From Capniomyces stellatus (Eukaryota; Kickxellomycota; Harpellomycetes; Harpellales; Legeriomycetaceae), in assembly GCA_001661515.1 (NCBI GenBank), contig LUVW01000012.1, positions 321,829 to 385,828 on the forward strand: a stretch of 64,000 bases of DNA. Direction: 5' to 3'. The notes under the pieces were generated by a model that had not been told where the DNA came from, did not search any database, and saw only the letters and a program-made list of their open reading frames with translations. Shown here one piece after another: positions 1 to 10,199 of this stretch. Each line of letters opens with the position of its first letter. Position 1 is the stretch's first letter. Made by a program: the position numbers and the translations under genes.

Positions 1-51
1 ATGCTGCTAATGCTGCTAATGCTGCTAATGCTGCTAATGCTGATAATGCTG
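1..51. repeat. 9-bp tandem repeat (ATGCTGCTA)n
   Basis: Four exact copies of ATGCTGCTA and two degenerate ones start at the first base of the window. The array may continue to the left of the window. Confidence 0.8.
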
Positions 52-146
52 AAGATAGTACAATGACAACAAAGGTAATAAAACAGCAGACAAGAAGAGT
101 TATTATTAGTGGTCTGGCAAAGTTATCCCTAGCGAACATTCAATAA
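3..146 (+). CDS. Possible C-terminal end of a gene cut by the left edge (Ala-Ala-Asn repeats)
   Basis: Frame 3 is open from the window edge to a TAA at 144-146. It first reads four repeats of Ala-Ala-Asn, then Ala-Asp-Asn-Ala-Glu-Asp, then about 30 residues of mixed, rather basic sequence. The repeat part comes from a 9-bp tandem repeat, which also gives an open Met-Leu-Leu frame, so openness here is weak evidence. No family is recognised. It could be the low-complexity tail of a protein lying to the left, or simply a minisatellite that happens to be open. Confidence 0.25.
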   Translation, partial: AANAANAANAANADNAEDSTMTTKVIKQQTRRVIISGLAKLSLANIQ

Positions 147-1263
147 GCAGAGATGCGATCCAAAAACAAAAAAGAGTTTGATGGCATTTAAAGTAAAGTG
201 TCGCCTAATTTCCAAATTGCAAAAGTAAAAAAAAAGGTTATACTAAAAGGGAAACTAAATCCGCTTGCTTTCACCAAATTGGTCTTATGATAGTTTTACA
301 TTACAAATTGGCTCAACGAGTCTAGTTATTTCCACTAGTGTTTATTTTAAAGCAAGAGTAGTGCCAACCTTAAAGTTGTGCCAAAAGCCTGTTAAAAGTT
401 AGAAAGGGTAATACAAGCTAATATGTTATTCCATCGCGAAATGGCAAGAGTCATGATTTAGTGACATTTTACATCATCGCTTTAATTGGGTTAAAAACAA
501 ATAAACTGCAGTAGGAGTACGATTATAGTGATCAGCTCAAAAAAAGAGCAGCAAGTCCTTACGAGTCTGAACCATTTTTATAGCTAAATTAATTTAGAAG
601 CAATGTCCAAAAGGAGAATGCGAATTTGCCTTTGATTTTCAAACTGTAAATACAAACAATCCTGAAAAGTCAATAAATTATTTATTTTATTCAAAAAAAG
701 AAGGATAAATGGTAAGGTTTACGTCAAAAACCAAATTGAGAGTCATAACATTTACCGAGTTTCAAGTGATTACCATTGAGGAGTCAAATCACTGGTTAAA
801 AAACATGCTGGGAAAACAGTCACCTTAATTTGTGTTGGCTTGCTAGTTATGTATCTTAACTTTTGAAAGCCAATAATTCGCTGAGGCCAAAAAGATTACC
901 AACCGCGATTTAGAATCAGCGGTTAAAACCAAGATTCTCGCTGGAAGACTACTATAACATATCCCATAATCAATGCCAGATAAATGGGTATAATGTTAAA
1001 AAGCCAAGTAGATTAAAGTAGAGCGGGGTCGCCAGTTTGAGCTCGCTTTAAAAGTTGAAAAGCTCAAAATGTTGTTGCCGCACTATAATATAAATTGGCG
1101 ATGCCCTGGCGTATGCAGCGATGTTAGTTATAATCTTTTTAACATATTTCCCTATATTTTAAAATTATTCCAAATAATTTTATAGCTAAATAAAACTTTT
1201 TAAATTGTTCGACATACCAACTACCTTATACTCTCGATAAACTATACAAACATATTAAGCAAA
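147..1263. other. AT-rich non-coding stretch upstream of the CRH gene
   Basis: Stops are frequent in all frames and I find no ORF, RNA gene or intact repeat. The last 130 bases are strongly AT-rich and run into the CRH start codon, so the promoter and 5' leader of that gene should lie here. No specific element could be identified. Confidence 0.5.
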
Positions 1264-2277
1264 ATGAAGTTCGTAAGCATCACTCTGTTCTCAGTTGCTG
1301 TATTCGCAGCTAACGTATATGCACAAGGAAAGTGTGGAAACCAAGTGTGTTCAGCTGGTTCTCCATGTTGCCGCGAAGGATACTGTGACTCCAATGCAAA
1401 CTACTGCATGGCAGGACTATGTGAGCCAGGAAACTCCTTCTCATCAACCAGTTGCTGGGCTGCAAACTCATGCACAAACGCACAGTATGCATTTGACTCT
1501 GCTGCAGACTTGAAGAACGTTGTCAACTTGTCAGGAGCCGCAGACAAGACCCCGTTCGTATCTATTTTCCAACCCGACAATGCTGCAATTGCCAACGGAA
1601 ACATGGTTTTGAAGATGACACAAAGTGGAAGCAAAGGATTTGGTGCAACTGTAAACAGCAACAGCGCCATGAACTATGGTAGATACACCGCTCGCATCAA
1701 AACAGCTAGCGTTGCACCAGGTGTTGTATCAGCTTTCGTTTTGAGAAGCAATGTTGTTGGAGATGAACTTGACTTTGAGTGGGTTGGAAAGTCGCCAAGA
1801 GAGGTCCAAACCAACTACTACTGGCACGGAGAAATCGACTACACCAACATGATTTCAGCTGATATTGGCTCTGACTCATCAGCCGAATACCACGACTATA
1901 CCTTCAACTGGACTGAAAACCTAGTTGAATTCCTTGTTGATAACAAGGTTGTCAGAACAATCAAGAAAGCCAGTACATTCAACACCGCCTTGGGCATTTA
2001 CAAATACCCAGAGGCTTTGTCTCAGCTTAGCTTCTCATTGTGGGATGGTGGAAACTCTGGTATGCAAGGTACTGCTGAATGGGCCGGAACACCAACACCA
2101 TGGGGTCCAAACACCGTTTACAACATGTATGTAGACTCCCTCAAGATTGAGTGTGGCGCAGGAAGCGGCAGCAACAACAACAACACTGCAGTCACCACCA
2201 CAATCTACCCAGGAACAACAACAGCAACAGCAGCAGCTAACCAAAAGATTGTCTATGTAACCAAGTGCAGAGTTTAA
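1264..2277 (+). CDS. CRH-family chitin-glucan transglycosylase (GH16) with chitin-binding domain
   Basis: Intronless, 337 aa. Residues 1-20 form a signal peptide. Residues 23-53 are a Cys-rich CBM18 (hevein-like) module with about eight cysteines, and the GH16 domain follows to about residue 300. The catalytic motif DELDFE is at 167-172 (family D-E-x-D-x-E), with the acid/base and nucleophile glutamates intact. In yeast, Crh1 and Utr2 transfer chitin chains onto beta-1,6- or beta-1,3-glucan in the wall, and this layout matches theirs. The tail is Asn/Thr-rich, like Crh linkers, but ends in a short polar segment (ending K-C-R-V) instead of the hydrophobic GPI-addition signal usual in yeast Crh proteins, so the enzyme is probably soluble in the wall or medium. 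It faces the aminotransferase gene, 0.4 kb away, tail to tail. Confidence 0.93.
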   Translation: MKFVSITLFSVAVFAANVYAQGKCGNQVCSAGSPCCREGYCDSNANYCMAGLCEPGNSFSSTSCWAANSCTNAQYAFDSAADLKNVVNLSGAADKTPFVSIFQPDNAAIANGNMVLKMTQSGSKGFGATVNSNSAMNYGRYTARIKTASVAPGVVSAFVLRSNVVGDELDFEWVGKSPREVQTNYYWHGEIDYTNMISADIGSDSSAEYHDYTFNWTENLVEFLVDNKVVRTIKKASTFNTALGIYKYPEALSQLSFSLWDGGNSGMQGTAEWAGTPTPWGPNTVYNMYVDSLKIECGAGSGSNNNNTAVTTTIYPGTTTATAAANQKIVYVTKCRV

Positions 2278-2663
2278 TAATTTTATTTTAGCTTTCTCCT
2301 TTTTTTATGTTTATTCAAAAAATATGTTAAAACGATAGTGATATTTGTTTTTTTTTGAAAAAAGAATAGAAACATGACAAGTTTTAATAAACATTAGTAA
2401 AACAACTTTAAATCAAATTGCTTGGACCACATTTAAAAATAAAGTCTGGCTGTCAATCCAGCTCAAATGGTGTAGAGTGGCAGACGGGCACAGTAGTGTT
2501 ATTTTGACCGCTCTTTATATACTTGGGCTTTGGATTCAATAAGATTGAATATAGGATTTCAAGTTATGTTTGTGTCAAGTATCTGTATGTTTTGTTGTGT
2601 TGATTCTGTTGCCAATAAACCACATAAATAAAAATAAAAAAATAAATAAAATAAACAAACACC
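2278..2663. other. Convergent 3' intergenic region (CRH / aminotransferase)
   Basis: About 390 bases between the CRH stop and the left edge of the duplicated segment. They are AT-rich and would hold the CRH 3' UTR. No gene or structured element is seen. Confidence 0.5.
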
Positions 2664-2674
2664 TGGAGTCCACA

Positions 2675-3967
2675 CTACTTGGACTCCTTTTCGATTTCCT
2701 CCTTAATTGTCTCAATAAGCAGCTTTCCAAACCTGTCGTAATCGTTTACGTCTAGGTATATCTGTGCGCTCAGGCGGACCCACCAGCGGTTGTTGTGGCT
2801 ATACACCATCCCTGCCGAGCACTTTTCCGTCAGCAGCACCTTTGTGATCCTGTTGCCAACACGGTCGTGGACCGGGTTTCCATACTCCAGCGGAATTGCC
2901 ATATTGATGAGGTATGCATTTTGAGCCTCATCAGCGCTCATAGACTCAAACCCATACTTGGACTCCAGCAGGTTCTTTCCCTCTATAGCCAGCCGTCTGA
3001 TATATGTCTGGATTTTCCCAAGCCCGCCCACAGCGTCGACAAAGTCAAGCGCTGCATCCAGCGACAAGAACTGGCTAAAGTCCACAGTTCCTTGCCAAAG
3101 GAATGCTTCGTTGAATCCCTCGTTTCTGCTGTATGCCCACGAAATGCACAGGGGCTGGACCTTATCCTGCAGGCTTTTTTTGACGTAGAAAATAGCACAC
3201 CCGCGCTGCGTGTACAGCCACTTGTGCGCATTTGTCACCATATACTCAACTCCCAGGTTGTCAATGTCCATGTTGATTTGGCCAATGGCGTGTGCTGCAT
3301 CCAGGAACACTTCGATTCCCTTGCTGTGGAGCAGCTTTGTCAGCTCCTCGTATGGGAACACGATTCCTGGGACCGAGGAGATTGCGTCAACCAGAGCCAG
3401 CCGGATGCGCTTGTTGGGCATTTGGCTTACGCTCTCAATCGCCTGGGCGGTGCGCTCAACAATATCCCGGTTTGAGCAAGGGAAATTTATTGGCACGTCA
3501 ATTGTGTCACATACACCCCTGTCCTTTAGATACGAGATCGAGTTGTAGCATGCCCCATAGCTAGTGGTGTACCTGAGCACCAAGTCACCTGCCTCAAACT
3601 CCATGCTTCGAATAACCGAGTTCAGGGCAGCTGTAGCATTTGAAATAAATACCAGCTCGGAGTGGTCTGCCACGCCCAGCAGAGGCGCAACTCTTTTCAG
3701 CGTTGGCGCTATCAGGTCACGCAGCGTGAACTGGAGGAAAATGTCGGGGCTGTATTCGGCGCATCGAGAGTAGTACTCGACATAGTCGTGGACATACTTG
3801 GGCGTTGAGCCAAACGAACCGTGGTTTATACACAGGTAATTGGGATCCAGCATGAACATTTCCTTCATTTTTGGACCAAACTCTTGGATTTCTCCAAGCT
3901 GTGGCACTGGTATTGCCGCCAAGGCCTTGTCGAAATCAGATGGCATTACTTTTTCGGTGAGCTTCAT
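2675..3967 (-). CDS. PLP-dependent class V aminotransferase-like enzyme, copy A
   Basis: Intronless, 430 aa, fold-type I PLP enzyme of the Aminotran_5 group (isopenicillin-N-epimerase-like and cysteine-desulfurase-like proteins). Visible landmarks are CINHGSFGS near residue 47, FLDAAHAIGQ near 221 (the aspartate contacting the PLP ring nitrogen is D223) and NAHKW near 246, where K249 should form the internal aldimine. The protein has no signal peptide or membrane segment and is probably cytosolic; its substrate cannot be told. Met1 fits the full N-terminus, though a second Met at residue 8 is possible. The coding sequence is visibly richer in G and C than its surroundings and has no intron, while most genes here have several. 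It is identical to the copy at 36038-37330. Confidence 0.9.
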   Translation of the reverse strand: MKLTEKVMPSDFDKALAAIPVPQLGEIQEFGPKMKEMFMLDPNYLCINHGSFGSTPKYVHDYVEYYSRCAEYSPDIFLQFTLRDLIAPTLKRVAPLLGVADHSELVFISNATAALNSVIRSMEFEAGDLVLRYTTSYGACYNSISYLKDRGVCDTIDVPINFPCSNRDIVERTAQAIESVSQMPNKRIRLALVDAISSVPGIVFPYEELTKLLHSKGIEVFLDAAHAIGQINMDIDNLGVEYMVTNAHKWLYTQRGCAIFYVKKSLQDKVQPLCISWAYSRNEGFNEAFLWQGTVDFSQFLSLDAALDFVDAVGGLGKIQTYIRRLAIEGKNLLESKYGFESMSADEAQNAYLINMAIPLEYGNPVHDRVGNRITKVLLTEKCSAGMVYSHNNRWWVRLSAQIYLDVNDYDRFGKLLIETIKEEIEKESK

Positions 3968-4052
3968 TTTGGATGAGTTGTGGGCTTGTCGTTTTTTTAT
4001 TGCTGGTTAAAAATGATATAACGCGAGTATGGGCTGCTGGAAGCGAAAATAA

Positions 4053-4479
4053 AACAAAACGAAACAAAAAAGAATAAAACAAAACAAAAATGGATAAAAC
4101 GAAAATGGATAAAACGAAAATGGATAAAACAAAAACAGAGCAGAAAGCCGATAATATAAATGTTTTCTTTTATTCAGTCGAGGTATGATAGTTCAAACTT
4201 TGCAGTTTGTGTTGTAGACTCTGGTTTTTAGATTCTAAATCCAGCACTTGAAACTCTAAATCCTGNAACAAAACGAAACAAAAAAGAATAAAACAAAACA
4301 AAAATGGATAAAACGAAAATGGATAAAACGAAAATGGATAAAACAAAAACAGAGCAGAAAGCCGATAATATAAATGTTTTCTTTTATTCAGTCGAGGTAT
4401 GATAGTTCAAACTTTGCAGTTTGTGTTGTAGACTCTGGTTTTTAGATTCTAAATCCAGCACTTGAAACTCTAAATCCTG
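4053..4479. repeat. 213-bp direct repeat on both sides of a single N (likely unmerged contig overlap)
   Basis: Bases 4053-4265 and 4267-4479 are the same 213-bp sequence, separated only by the N at 4266. In copy B the sequence occurs once (37416-37628). The simplest reading is that two contigs with overlapping ends were joined without merging the overlap. Confidence 0.9.
4266..4266. other. Assembly gap (1 N)
   Basis: A single N lies at the junction of the 213-bp repeat, inside copy A of the duplicated segment. Confidence 0.95.
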
Positions 4480-4797
4480 GATATTTTCTAAAAGTCACAC
4501 AGCACCAATTGAGAGATTGGGTTCTCCTGAATAAAGCTCAAAATTGAAACATCGTGCATTTTTCTGTTTTTTTACTGAGATGTGTAATCTTGTTTTTGTT
4601 GTTATTGAATTTGTGATTCCGCTTTTATCAAGTGAAAAAAAAGAATGAAGGAAATAGATATTGCAACAAAGAAACAATCAAATCAAAGTGGCGGCATTAA
4701 CCAGTCACAGGCTTTTTTTTCGGACTATAAATCAGCAACACTCATCTGGTTCAACCGATATATATTGGGGTTAGTGTCCAGAAAAACAGCCGAGAAG

Positions 4798-4910
4798 GGA
4801 GAGTGAGAGAAAGTGAGAGAAAGTGAGAGAAAGTGAGAGAGAGTGAGAGAGAGTGAGAGAAAGTGAGGGAGAGTGAGAGAAAGTGAGGGAGAGTGAGAGA
4901 AAGTGAGTGA
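4798..4910. repeat. GAGA-type microsatellite, copy A
   Basis: Repeats of GTGAGAGA / GTGAGAGAAA type cover about 110 bases. The matching tract in copy B (about 37948-38065) has a different order of units and is 8 bases longer in total. This is the only real sequence difference seen between the two duplicated segments. Confidence 0.85.
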
Positions 4911-5356
4911 TATAAGCCAATAGTCAACAATCCATTTTGGTACAGTTACCAATTAGCGTCATAATTTGTCACTAGTATCGAGTTAATGAATATGGCCGGG
5001 TTCGTTGGTTTTTATAATTATTGGATTTTTTATAAACATCAAAGGTTCGTCGTGGTTATTACTGTATTTAAACCAGTGATTTTTGCGTTAAGCAAAAGAC
5101 ATCGATTAATAATTCAGAACAATATTTTGATTGATTTGTACTCGAGCGTTGTTATAAAGTATGGAAAATAGAGGAAGGAATAGGGACAAGTATATGTGTT
5201 TTATTATTGTTTATATGTAGCAGGAGGGTTAATGATAGTATGGATAAAAGAGGTATAAGAATAAAATTAATTAAACATGATACAGATGACAGTGTGAACT
5301 AAATTTTCACTTTTCTGAATGAATTTAAGCCAAGAGTTAACAAAAACAGATATCGA

Positions 5357-8300
5357 TCATATACTTGATTCGCGTAAGCTGATTATATTCTTGACAGTCA
5401 CCAGTGCGTTTTTAGGTTCGTCCCATACAATGTTAGAAACACCCTAATATTATATACACCGATTAACATACAGGTACGTCCACCCCCCAGTAAAAAATAA
5501 TGTCAGAATTGAAAAACAAAAAAGCTAAGGAAGAAATTAAAAATACCAATAGTTCATGAGGAAGAAAATAGAAAATTACATTGTCAATAATGATCTTCCT
5601 TTCGTCATAGTCGTCGATTTGTTCAATTTTGCTTAAAGTGTCCTAAGATGGGAAAATGAGTGCGTGCGTGAGTGAGTGTTGATGACAAGTAAAAAGAAAC
5701 ACACGATATACAAGTATGCCAAAACAAAGAATATAGTTATAACATTTTGTTTCAATAAAAGCAATGAACTGGATAATGGATTTACTGTGACAATTTTCCA
5801 ATCTTGCTCAATACTATTGATTTTGAATTCCAAGTGATCACGTTGTTGTTCTAGCTCAGAAACATCACCTTGAACAGCCTAATGAACACCGATAAAAGAG
5901 TTGGTAATACAGGTAAATGGGTGAGTCTAAAAGCGTGCATTATTCAATTAAAACAAAGAGAATTAAAAGCGAATAGAATGTTTTGTTTACTAGCAAGTGG
6001 TCTTCGAGCATAGTTATCTCTGAAGTGTCATTTTCAATAGGAAATTTGTCGGTTAAACCAGAGTAATCCAGTGTTATGATATGCGCCAGTTGGTGAGTCA
6101 AGTCTTCAAGTTTAGGCAAACCAGCCTCGTTACTTTGGTAGCTTTGGTTCAAGTACTCGAGTCTTTCGACCATATCTATTAGTTGGCGAGTTATGAGATG
6201 GTTATACGATGTAAGATAGATTGAATAACGACTGCATGACCAATATATTGGCGTGAAAAGTGATGTTTACCTTTGAGTTGGATATTCCTTATAATCAGAT
6301 CATCGACATCTATCAAATCAACAAGCAAGGGTCAACACCACTGAGTCGGTTTACTCTCAAGAAAATATAAAGAATAATATAAAGAATAAATAAAGAGAAT
6401 GTGTATGTTACCTTGAGTAGCTGCAACTTGGTGAGACAGATATTTGACCTCGGCTCTCAAAGCAGTCTAAGTAGAGTAGTTGTGCAAATAAGTAAATAAA
6501 AAAAAATCAATATGTAGCAGAACAGAAGAAAGTATAACCAGACAAGAGCGTTGAAGGTGTCGGTACAAAAAGCATAGTTTATCTTTTGAAAAATAGGGCA
6601 GGCGGTGTGTTTGGTGTTACATTTTCAGAATTGCATATATCAATGGCACTGGATCTGTCACGCAACGCACGGTTCTCAGAGTTCCGCAGTTTGGCAATCA
6701 GTTTAAGTTGCTAAAAATAGTCAAAATGCAGTTGGTTAAGCAAAGTGAGTGGTAGTGGTATTTACCAAAGGCTGTTTGTTGGGTAATAACAGACATTGTG
6801 ATAGAATAACATATTTGGCTTACTTGGATCTTTTGGTGTTGTCTTTTTGCCTTGATATGCATTTGGAGTAACGACTGCGATATAGCGCTCTTCTGTCTCG
6901 TTTCTAGATTTTCCAACAACAAACACAATCAACCGGTTAATTGGGCATATCCGTAAAAACAAGTGCCTGATTTGTGTTTGAAAATTAGTGTTGGATGGAT
7001 ATGTATCCATGAAGCTTACCCTCTTCTAATCTCCTTACAGCTAGATATGCCAACCAGTCACAAGGAGATATTTGTCCTGACCCGGTGTCTAAGTCTATTT
7101 ATGAACAACAACAGAATTAAATATCAAGTTTTAACAAAAATAAAAACAAGCGTATTATTTCAAACTGGTACTTTTAGCTATAAAAATATCAGAAGCGATA
7201 GTAATAGTAATAGTAATAGTAATAGTAATAGTGTGGTTTCTTTATTTACTTGATATAGATGTTGGAACTTGGGGATTTGGCAGAGTGCTGGTGTTTAACA
7301 TCTCGTGTAGTAGTGCAATTTCTGTTTTAAGTCGGACCAACTCGCCTTGAAGCTGAACAACATCGCCTTTAGTGGCTTGGTTGACAACAGCCTAACAAAG
7401 AATAATAAGCGGATTGTTTAGTGTGGCATGGGTGTGTGGTGAGTACCTGTAGTTGTACAGCAAACACCTCTTTCGGGTCTGGTACGTTATGTTGGCTTGA
7501 AAAGTAAATTTGTAGGTAGGTAGTTAGTATCAACTTGCTTTGTTTTTGATCATTTTAGCTCTTTGAGCAAACCTTAAAGTACTTAGTGTTTCGTTATCAC
7601 TGCTGATTGATGGAGATACATTTGCTACTATTGTGGTAATGGAGTTACCACCCAATGAATCCTACAATACCATAATCAGCTGTTAAACTTGGAAGTTGAA
7701 AATAACCAAGATACATCTGTTTAATTTCTCCTTTTTTTTCTCTTTCTTAGAAGAAAAAAAGCATAAGAGTTTTTCTTTTGCACATTCAAACATGGTGCTT
7801 GTAGATTAAAATAGAAATTGAAATATAAATGGTGGAGTTGTTAAAGTAGCAAACTTGATGATGGTTACCCGTAGCAAAAAAGTTAGACGCGAGTCTCGAT
7901 AGTGCACGTGACGTGGTCGTCCACTTGAAGATTCAGCCAATGAGTTTATCACAGTTCCTAATGCCGATAAGCTTCTGTTTATGCTTGCTGCTTCCTTCAA
8001 TCTTACACCGACAGCGCCAGTAAGTTTTTGTCGTTCTGACCCAGCCAAATCAACCAGGTTGAATTTAGACTCTCTAACATCTTTCAATCCTCCTTCAAGC
8101 TCAGTCTATTAATAGGAGGGGCTTGGGCGTCAGTTTGGCCTAGTTGCTTGAAATCTTTGTTGAAGTGTTGGTTACCATTTCATTGCTAGAGTTGTATCGT
8201 AATATAGGCTTACCATTGACTGAATTATCAGCGTAAAAAGCGAATGTGATCTACTACTCTCACGGTTCATTGCTATAATTGGATATTTGGTGTTTGCCCA

Positions 8301-9733
8301 AAGTTTAGCAAGTTGGTAATAGTCTGACACGAAGCAGTATCAGTTAAATTGGAACATGATTTTAATTGTAGTTCAAGTTTGTGCCTGTAATGTACTTGTG
8401 CTTTACCTGTTTCCCCCACTCTCCGATTGTTGGCACCTCTTACCAATATCTAAAACATAGAACAAGAATTGCCAAGATTTAACAGTGCAACAAAACTGAA
8501 CATTGACAAACAACTATATAGAACCCCCCTCATAAAACCAAATTTCTACAGCATGCAGCCTCAATTTCAAATATGGTTAAAGTGCTCATTGTGGTGTGCT
8601 TACCGACAATGCCTCTTCAGCATTAAAAACAGTTTCTTCAGTGACGCCGTCCACAAACACGCCCTTTTTGATATCTTCGCGAAGCACACACATCTTGATG
8701 TTTGCGTCCAACAAGTCGTATATATTTTCGTTATAAATCTCGATGTATGAGGCTCGACAAAGGTACTCTGTTTTCCCATTAGACTCATAAACTCTGTTAT
8801 TTATTTCATCAAACACTAACAATAATAAAAAAGAAGAAGGGTGAAGGGTCAATTCAAAGCTTTTAGTTTAAACATGTGGATAGAGTAATATTTCCAAACT
8901 AGATATCCAAAGTACTTGTTTATTTGCTAATTTAGGAATTGCTTACGGAATTCAAAGCATCGAGGAATCAAGCCGCGTTCTTCGCTTTGAGGCGACATGT
9001 AATATTTTGTATTCCCTTGCATAGTGTATGTTTTCCCACTGCCTGTTTGGCCGTAAGCGAATATGGTTCCATTGTACCCTTCCAATGCCCGACCAACAGT
9101 TTTCTTCCCGATAGTACTACAAGTTTTTTTTTTATATTCAGAGCAAGGGTTTTATGTTAATTTGTATAGTTGAAATAAAGATTGGCTCGTTAAATTCAAT
9201 TTACTGCTAGGTTATACAATTCCTTCAATTTTATTGACAAGGTCTTGGACCTAAAATTGAATAGTGATAAGAAAATAAGCAAACAACTACGTGGATACAA
9301 TTATGAAATTTTCAACTTACTCGAATATCTCTTCCTGTTCAATTGGGTTTAGAAAACAGTAAAGCAAGATGAAGAAAGAAAAAAAAACAGTATTTGAGCA
9401 TTGGTTTACTGGTTGATACTGTATATATTGTATCTTGTTGCTTTTATTTATTTAAACAATATGCTTGGAATAGTTTTCGTAGAGTCAATCAGTTTCAAAA
9501 CAGAATTAAAGCAAAGCAACTGGTCATGCACGTCATTCTTGTTGCGAAATGCGTAAGCTTACTTGTTGAGTGTTCTGGTCGCCGATATAATCAAAAGTAA
9601 AAGTCTCGTTGGATTGCGAAGGTATAGATACCGAGTTGTTCCCAATAATCATTAATGCATTTCCATTACTTTCATCATTACCCGAATCTTTTAAAAACGG
9701 TCGTATTCTCAAATATACATTGATACTCTCCAT
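5357..9733 (-). CDS. Kinesin-12-like (KIF15-type) plus-end motor, 18 exons
   Basis: Exons (5' to 3'): 9733-9563, 9334-9321, 9116-8947, 8815-8604, 8449-8407, 8272-8214, 8105-7869, 7661-7539, 7391-7250, 7088-7020, 6903-6824, 6710-6621, 6466-6412, 6309-6271, 6175-5991, 5878-5786, 5642-5580, 5443-5357. They join in one frame to 643 aa. The N-terminal motor has VYLRIRPF near residue 5, P-loop GQTGSGKT at 84-91, switch I NRESSRSH at about 206-213, switch II DLAGSER at 242-248 and [10 protein letters not shown] near the end of exon 7. The neck entry IKNKAVVNQ and the [10 protein letters not shown] stretch resemble KIF15. A coiled-coil-prone tail of about 280 residues follows. KIF15 acts in spindle bipolarity; the same role here is inference. 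Exon 2 is 14 nt, and the intron after exon 8 starts with GC. The tail is shorter than in animals. Confidence 0.88.
7198..7232. repeat. (AGTAAT)n hexanucleotide repeat inside a kinesin intron
   Basis: About five copies of AGTAAT lie just beyond the donor of kinesin exon 9, within the intron. Confidence 0.75.
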
Positions 9734-10199
9734 TATACTCGCGTGTTTACGTGTATGTGTATATGCGTCAAGTGCGTTGAATGTGTTGAATCGAGACTAA
9801 AAAAGTGGTGTGTTTTTGTTGGTAAACTTTGGATGGGTAAAGAATTATAAAGATTGTTGGAGAAATAAATTGTTTACTTTTGTGTTTACTTTTTAGTTGT
9901 GATTGTTTGTAAAACTGGGATGATATTACACTTTTATTTAATTTTAGAACAAACTGATGGCAATTTTGTTTACAAACTTTAAAATAGGCCAGATATTTTT
10001 TGTTGGGTTTTATTTATTATATAAAAAAGAGCAGTAGTGTATTTATTAATTTTAAATTACAAATATTGAATTTACCAATTAAAAGGATGTGAATAAAGAT
10101 AAAAGAAAAATCGAGCTGAACGGGAAAAGTGTGTTTGTAGAAAAAGAAAAAAAAAAGGAGGGGATGAGTTATGAACTGATATTAACATCAAGATGATAT
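9734..10199. other. Intergenic region between kinesin 5' end and P5-ATPase 3' end
   Basis: Both genes point left, so this stretch should contain the kinesin promoter and the 3' end of the ATPase gene. It is AT-rich, with no other ORF or motif that I can support. Confidence 0.5.

Larger units (their letters stand above)
2664..5088. repeat. Segmental duplication, copy A (aminotransferase gene plus flank)
   Basis: This segment matches 36027-38245 in direct orientation. The offset is 33,363 from 2664 to the N at 4266, then 33,149, then 33,157 after the GAGA microsatellite. Outside the N artefact and the microsatellite I saw no difference, and the 430-residue ORFs are identical. The homology starts at TGGAGTCCACAC, inside a small inverted repeat (GGAGTCC...GGACTCC) that includes the aminotransferase stop codon, and it ends at ...GATTTTTGCGT. 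Flanks are unrelated beyond these points. No terminal repeats or transposase are present, so it does not look like a mobile element. Confidence 0.95.

Noticed and set aside
2795..3475. 226-codon plus-strand ORF (and twin at 36158-36838) opposite the aminotransferase
   Set aside because: It is the antisense shadow of a clear PLP-enzyme gene; the product has no domain logic and both copies mirror the real gene.
4725..4952. ORF of Leu-Ser-His-Phe repeats (and twins near 37874-38109)
   Set aside because: It is a translation of the GAGA microsatellite; openness follows from the repeat unit.
7445..7500. Possible kinesin exon ([15 protein letters not shown])
   Set aside because: It cannot be joined in frame to exon 8 and exon 9, while direct GC-AG joining of those exons gives the family neck sequence.
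9185..9255. Possible kinesin exon ([12 protein letters not shown])
   Set aside because: It reaches a stop in its sensible frame, and skipping it restores the usual motif before the P-loop.
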